From Rubritepida sp. (GTDB taxonomy: Bacteria; Pseudomonadota; Alphaproteobacteria; Acetobacterales; Acetobacteraceae), in contig JACMRO010000206.1 of the NCBI GenBank assembly GCA_014376425.1, forward strand, positions 1 through 8,599: a stretch of DNA of 8,599 bases, in the 5' to 3' direction. This document shows, piece by piece, positions 7,583-8,599 of this stretch (its first letter is position 1; the number at the start of each line of letters is the position of its first letter). The translations under genes were made by a program, and so were the position numbers. Under the pieces are notes generated by a model that worked only from the letters and a program-made list of their open reading frames with translations, had not been told where the DNA came from and searched no databases.

Positions 7583-7640
7583 CCTGCGTATGGCCTACCT
7601 ATATTACCCATATGTGGTCAGTCAGACGGGAAGCTTAAGG
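7583..7640. promoter_or_regulatory. AT-rich divergent promoter region
   Basis: This spacer separates the minus-strand MoxR operon from the plus-strand DUF1285-Nudix unit and is the most AT-rich stretch of the window. A TATATT on the plus strand (7600-7605) and a TAATAT on the minus strand (7606-7601) resemble -10 hexamers and overlap almost completely. No convincing -35 element lies at 16-18 bases from either. A CATATG palindrome (7609-7614) and a repeated gtca (7617-7624) are also present. Promoter assignment is by position and composition only. Confidence 0.35.
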
Positions 7641-7674
7641 GTGGCCGGACCTTTGGACAAAACAAGGACTGCGG

Positions 7675-7707
7675 ATGCGGGCTGCAGCGCCGCCCCACCT
7701 GCGATGA
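7675..7707 (+). CDS. Possible 10-residue leader ORF before DUF1285
   Basis: An ATG at 7675 is preceded by a good ribosome site, AAGGA at 7664-7668, at 6-base spacing. The frame reads MRAAAPPHLR and ends at TGA 7705-7707, overlapping the ATG proposed for DUF1285 (7704) as ATGA. The DUF1285 ATG itself has no visible ribosome site, so a leader that hands ribosomes on would explain its translation. If DUF1285 actually starts at GTG 7641, this frame is just an out-of-frame coincidence inside the gene. Confidence 0.3.
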   Translation: MRAAAPPHLR

Positions 7708-8243
7708 ATTCGGGGAGCGCGCCCGCGTTCCCCCCGGGGGCGAAGCGCGACTGCGGCGATTTCGGTATCCGCATCGCACGCGACGGCTCGTGGCACTACC
7801 AGAACTCGCCGATTGGCCGGAAGGAGCTGGTCTGCCTCTTTGCCTCCGTGCTGCGGCGCGACCCGGATGGCAGCTTCGTGCTGGAAACCCCGGTTGAGCG
7901 CGGCACAATCACCGTGGAGGACGCGCCCTTCATCGCCGTCGAGCTGTACTGGAAGAACGATGGCGGCCGGCAGGTGCTGAGCTTCCGCACCAACCTGGAC
8001 GAGATGGTGACGGCCGATGCCGAGCACCCCATCCGCGTCCAGCTATGCCCCAAGACCGGCGAGCCGCGCCCCTATGTTATGGTACGGCCGGGGCTGGAGG
8101 CGCGGATCAACCGCGCCGTCTTCTACGAACTGGTGGCGCTGGCCGAACCGGAGGAAATGTCTGGCCAGGAAGTGCTGGGGGTGTGGAGCGAAGGTGTGTT
8201 CTTCCCCATCGACAGCCTGCCCGCGCACGAGTTGGCCGAATGA
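7704..8243 (+). CDS. DUF1285 family protein
   Basis: The 179-residue protein is recognised by CGDFGIRIARDGSWHY (17-32), NSPIGRKELVCLFASVLRR (34-52), TPVERGTITVEDAPFIAVEL (62-81) and LSFRTNLDE (92-100). It is small and soluble, with no signal peptide or membrane segment, and the biochemical role of the family is unknown. In alphaproteobacteria I recall it next to a CoA pyrophosphatase and a CCA-adding enzyme gene, and the Nudix gene here fits that. The start is uncertain. ATG 7704 gives the usual short N-terminal lead but has no ribosome site. GTG 7641 (GGGAAG at 7628-7633) or TTG 7653 would add 21 or 17 residues in the same open frame, and ATG 7590 would run through the presumed promoter. The stop overlaps a downstream ATG as ATGA (8240-8243). 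Confidence 0.88.
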   Translation: MNSGSAPAFPPGAKRDCGDFGIRIARDGSWHYQNSPIGRKELVCLFASVLRRDPDGSFVLETPVERGTITVEDAPFIAVELYWKNDGGRQVLSFRTNLDEMVTADAEHPIRVQLCPKTGEPRPYVMVRPGLEARINRAVFYELVALAEPEEMSGQEVLGVWSEGVFFPIDSLPAHELAE

Positions 8244-8344
8244 GCTGGCGCGGCGCATCAGCCTCGATGGCGCGCCGGGGGCTGACGAATGCCGGCCGGG
8301 TTGCGACGCGCGGCCGCCCCGCGCCGCAACCCGGCCCCCGTTGA
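8240..8344 (+). CDS. Possible 34-residue coupling ORF between DUF1285 and Nudix
   Basis: An ATG at 8240 overlaps the DUF1285 TGA (ATGA). The frame starts MSWRGASASMARRG, runs through a strong inverted repeat, and stops at TGA 8342-8344, overlapping the TTG start of the Nudix gene (TTGA, 8341-8344). The Arg/Ala/Pro-rich peptide matches no family I recognise and its composition is that of generic GC-rich sequence, so the peptide may matter less than the act of translating it. It is not a frameshifted N-terminus of the Nudix protein, because that protein already begins with the usual TADELAARL-type sequence right after the TTG. Confidence 0.3.
   Translation: MSWRGASASMARRGLTNAGRVATRGRPAPQPGPR
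8294..8336 (+). promoter_or_regulatory. Strong inverted repeat / RNA hairpin before the Nudix start
   Basis: Arms GGCCGGGTTGCG (8294-8305) and CGCAACCCGGCC (8325-8336) are perfect 12-bp complements. After an A-C mismatch (8306/8324), CGCG (8307-8310) pairs with CGCG (8320-8323), leaving a 9-base loop, CGGCCGCCC. Only four bases separate the stem from the TTG at 8341, so folded mRNA would block ribosome binding there. No T-run follows on either strand, which argues against an ordinary intrinsic terminator. A dispersed palindromic repeat is the other possibility. Confidence 0.7.
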
Positions 8345-8599
8345 CCGCCGACGAACTCGCCGCGCGGCTGGCCCGCCCCGGCTTCCTGGCCGACATGCCG
8401 CCCGGCTTCACCGACGACGTCGTGGGCTTGGCATTGCCGGAGTCGCGGCCCGCCGCGGTGCTGGTGCCATTGGTGATGCACGCCCAACCCGCCATCCTCC
8501 TCACCCTGCGCAGCGCCGACCTGCGCAGCCATGCCGGCCAGGTCGCCTTTCCCGGCGGTAGGGTCGAAGCGGGCGAGACGGCGGAGCAGGCCGCCCTGC
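8341..8599 (+). CDS. CoA pyrophosphatase, Nudix hydrolase, NudL-like (3' end outside window)
   Basis: Eighty-six codons are visible before the right edge. Residues 53-73 (LLTLRSADLRSHAG, then QVAFPGG) match the CoA-hydrolase Nudix signature LLTxRS...GxxxFPGG. The Nudix box begins with G73-RVEAG-E79, the G-x5-E part; the catalytic REUxEE part lies beyond the window. Family members cleave CoA and its derivatives to phosphopantetheine and 3',5'-ADP with divalent metals. The N-terminus TADELAARLARPGF looks like the normal beginning of such proteins and places the start at TTG 8341. No in-frame ATG or GTG lies between the DUF1285 stop and this TTG; the next candidate, ATG 8395, would drop 18 residues. 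There is no ribosome site in front of the TTG, and a strong hairpin sits four bases upstream, so translation may depend on coupling. Confidence 0.9.
   Translation, partial: MTADELAARLARPGFLADMPPGFTDDVVGLALPESRPAAVLVPLVMHAQPAILLTLRSADLRSHAGQVAFPGGRVEAGETAEQAAL

Noticed and set aside
7731..7740. Perfect palindrome CCCCCGGGGG near the DUF1285 start
   Set aside because: It falls in coding sequence for PPG and is plausible by chance at this base composition; it leaves no room for a hairpin loop.
6467..7897. A 476-codon open frame on the plus strand
   Set aside because: It is antisense to the well-supported MoxR gene and runs across the promoter region into a different frame of DUF1285. The Gln/His/Arg-rich composition is typical of a shadow frame.
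8240..8344. The 34-codon frame as a frameshifted Nudix N-terminus
   Set aside because: The Nudix protein from TTG 8341 already begins like normal family members, so no missing N-terminal part needs explaining.
1..8599. Defence island, CRISPR, integrase, transposon or tRNA-linked island
   Set aside because: No spaced repeats, transposase or integrase motifs, tRNA-like cloverleaf or composition break were seen. The MoxR/VWA genes here form the housekeeping-type cluster rather than a known antiphage set.

Overview
The window is dense, very GC-rich coding DNA. It reads best as the chromosome of an alphaproteobacterium, probably Rhodospirillales/Acetobacteraceae-like. This placement rests on base composition, on the recognisable protein families and on a gene neighbourhood remembered from alphaproteobacteria; no database was searched. 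No tRNA, rRNA, CRISPR array, insertion sequence or prophage gene is visible. No stretch over 300 bases lacks a gene; the longest gap between main genes is about 120 bases (7583-7703).

Minus strand, read right to left from 7582 to the left edge, is one tightly packed operon. Its genes are a MoxR-type AAA+ ATPase (7582-6581), a DUF58 protein (6588-5701, TTG start), a BatA-like/DUF4159 membrane protein (5642-2973), an LtrA-family multi-pass membrane protein (2976-1792), an unrecognised 98-residue protein (1799-1503), and a large membrane protein with a von Willebrand A (VWA)-like and a glutamine-amidotransferase-like fold (1503 to beyond position 1). Neighbouring genes overlap by 8, 4, 8 and 1 bases. 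The one gap, between DUF58 and BatA/DUF4159, is spanned by a 21-codon reading frame that overlaps both neighbours by 4 bases. MoxR plus DUF58 plus VWA membrane proteins is the known MoxR/Bat-type arrangement, in which an ATPase is thought to act on VWA-domain partners at the membrane for envelope maturation or stress tolerance. The LtrA-family gene and the 98-residue gene are the unexpected members.

Plus strand, from about 7583 to the right edge, is a divergent unit: a DUF1285 protein (7704-8243) followed by the N-terminal part of a Nudix CoA pyrophosphatase of the NudL type (8341 to beyond 8599). The AT-rich spacer at about 7583-7640 probably carries both divergent promoters.

The most notable unexplained structure is at the DUF1285-Nudix junction. 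A strong inverted repeat (12-bp perfect arms, extendable to 17 bp with one mismatch) ends 4 bases before the Nudix TTG start. A 34-codon reading frame starts on the DUF1285 stop codon, runs through the hairpin and stops on the Nudix start codon. Together with the 21-codon frame in the operon and a 10-codon frame before DUF1285, this suggests start-stop coupling through mini-ORFs. That idea is inference and needs comparative or ribosome-profiling evidence.
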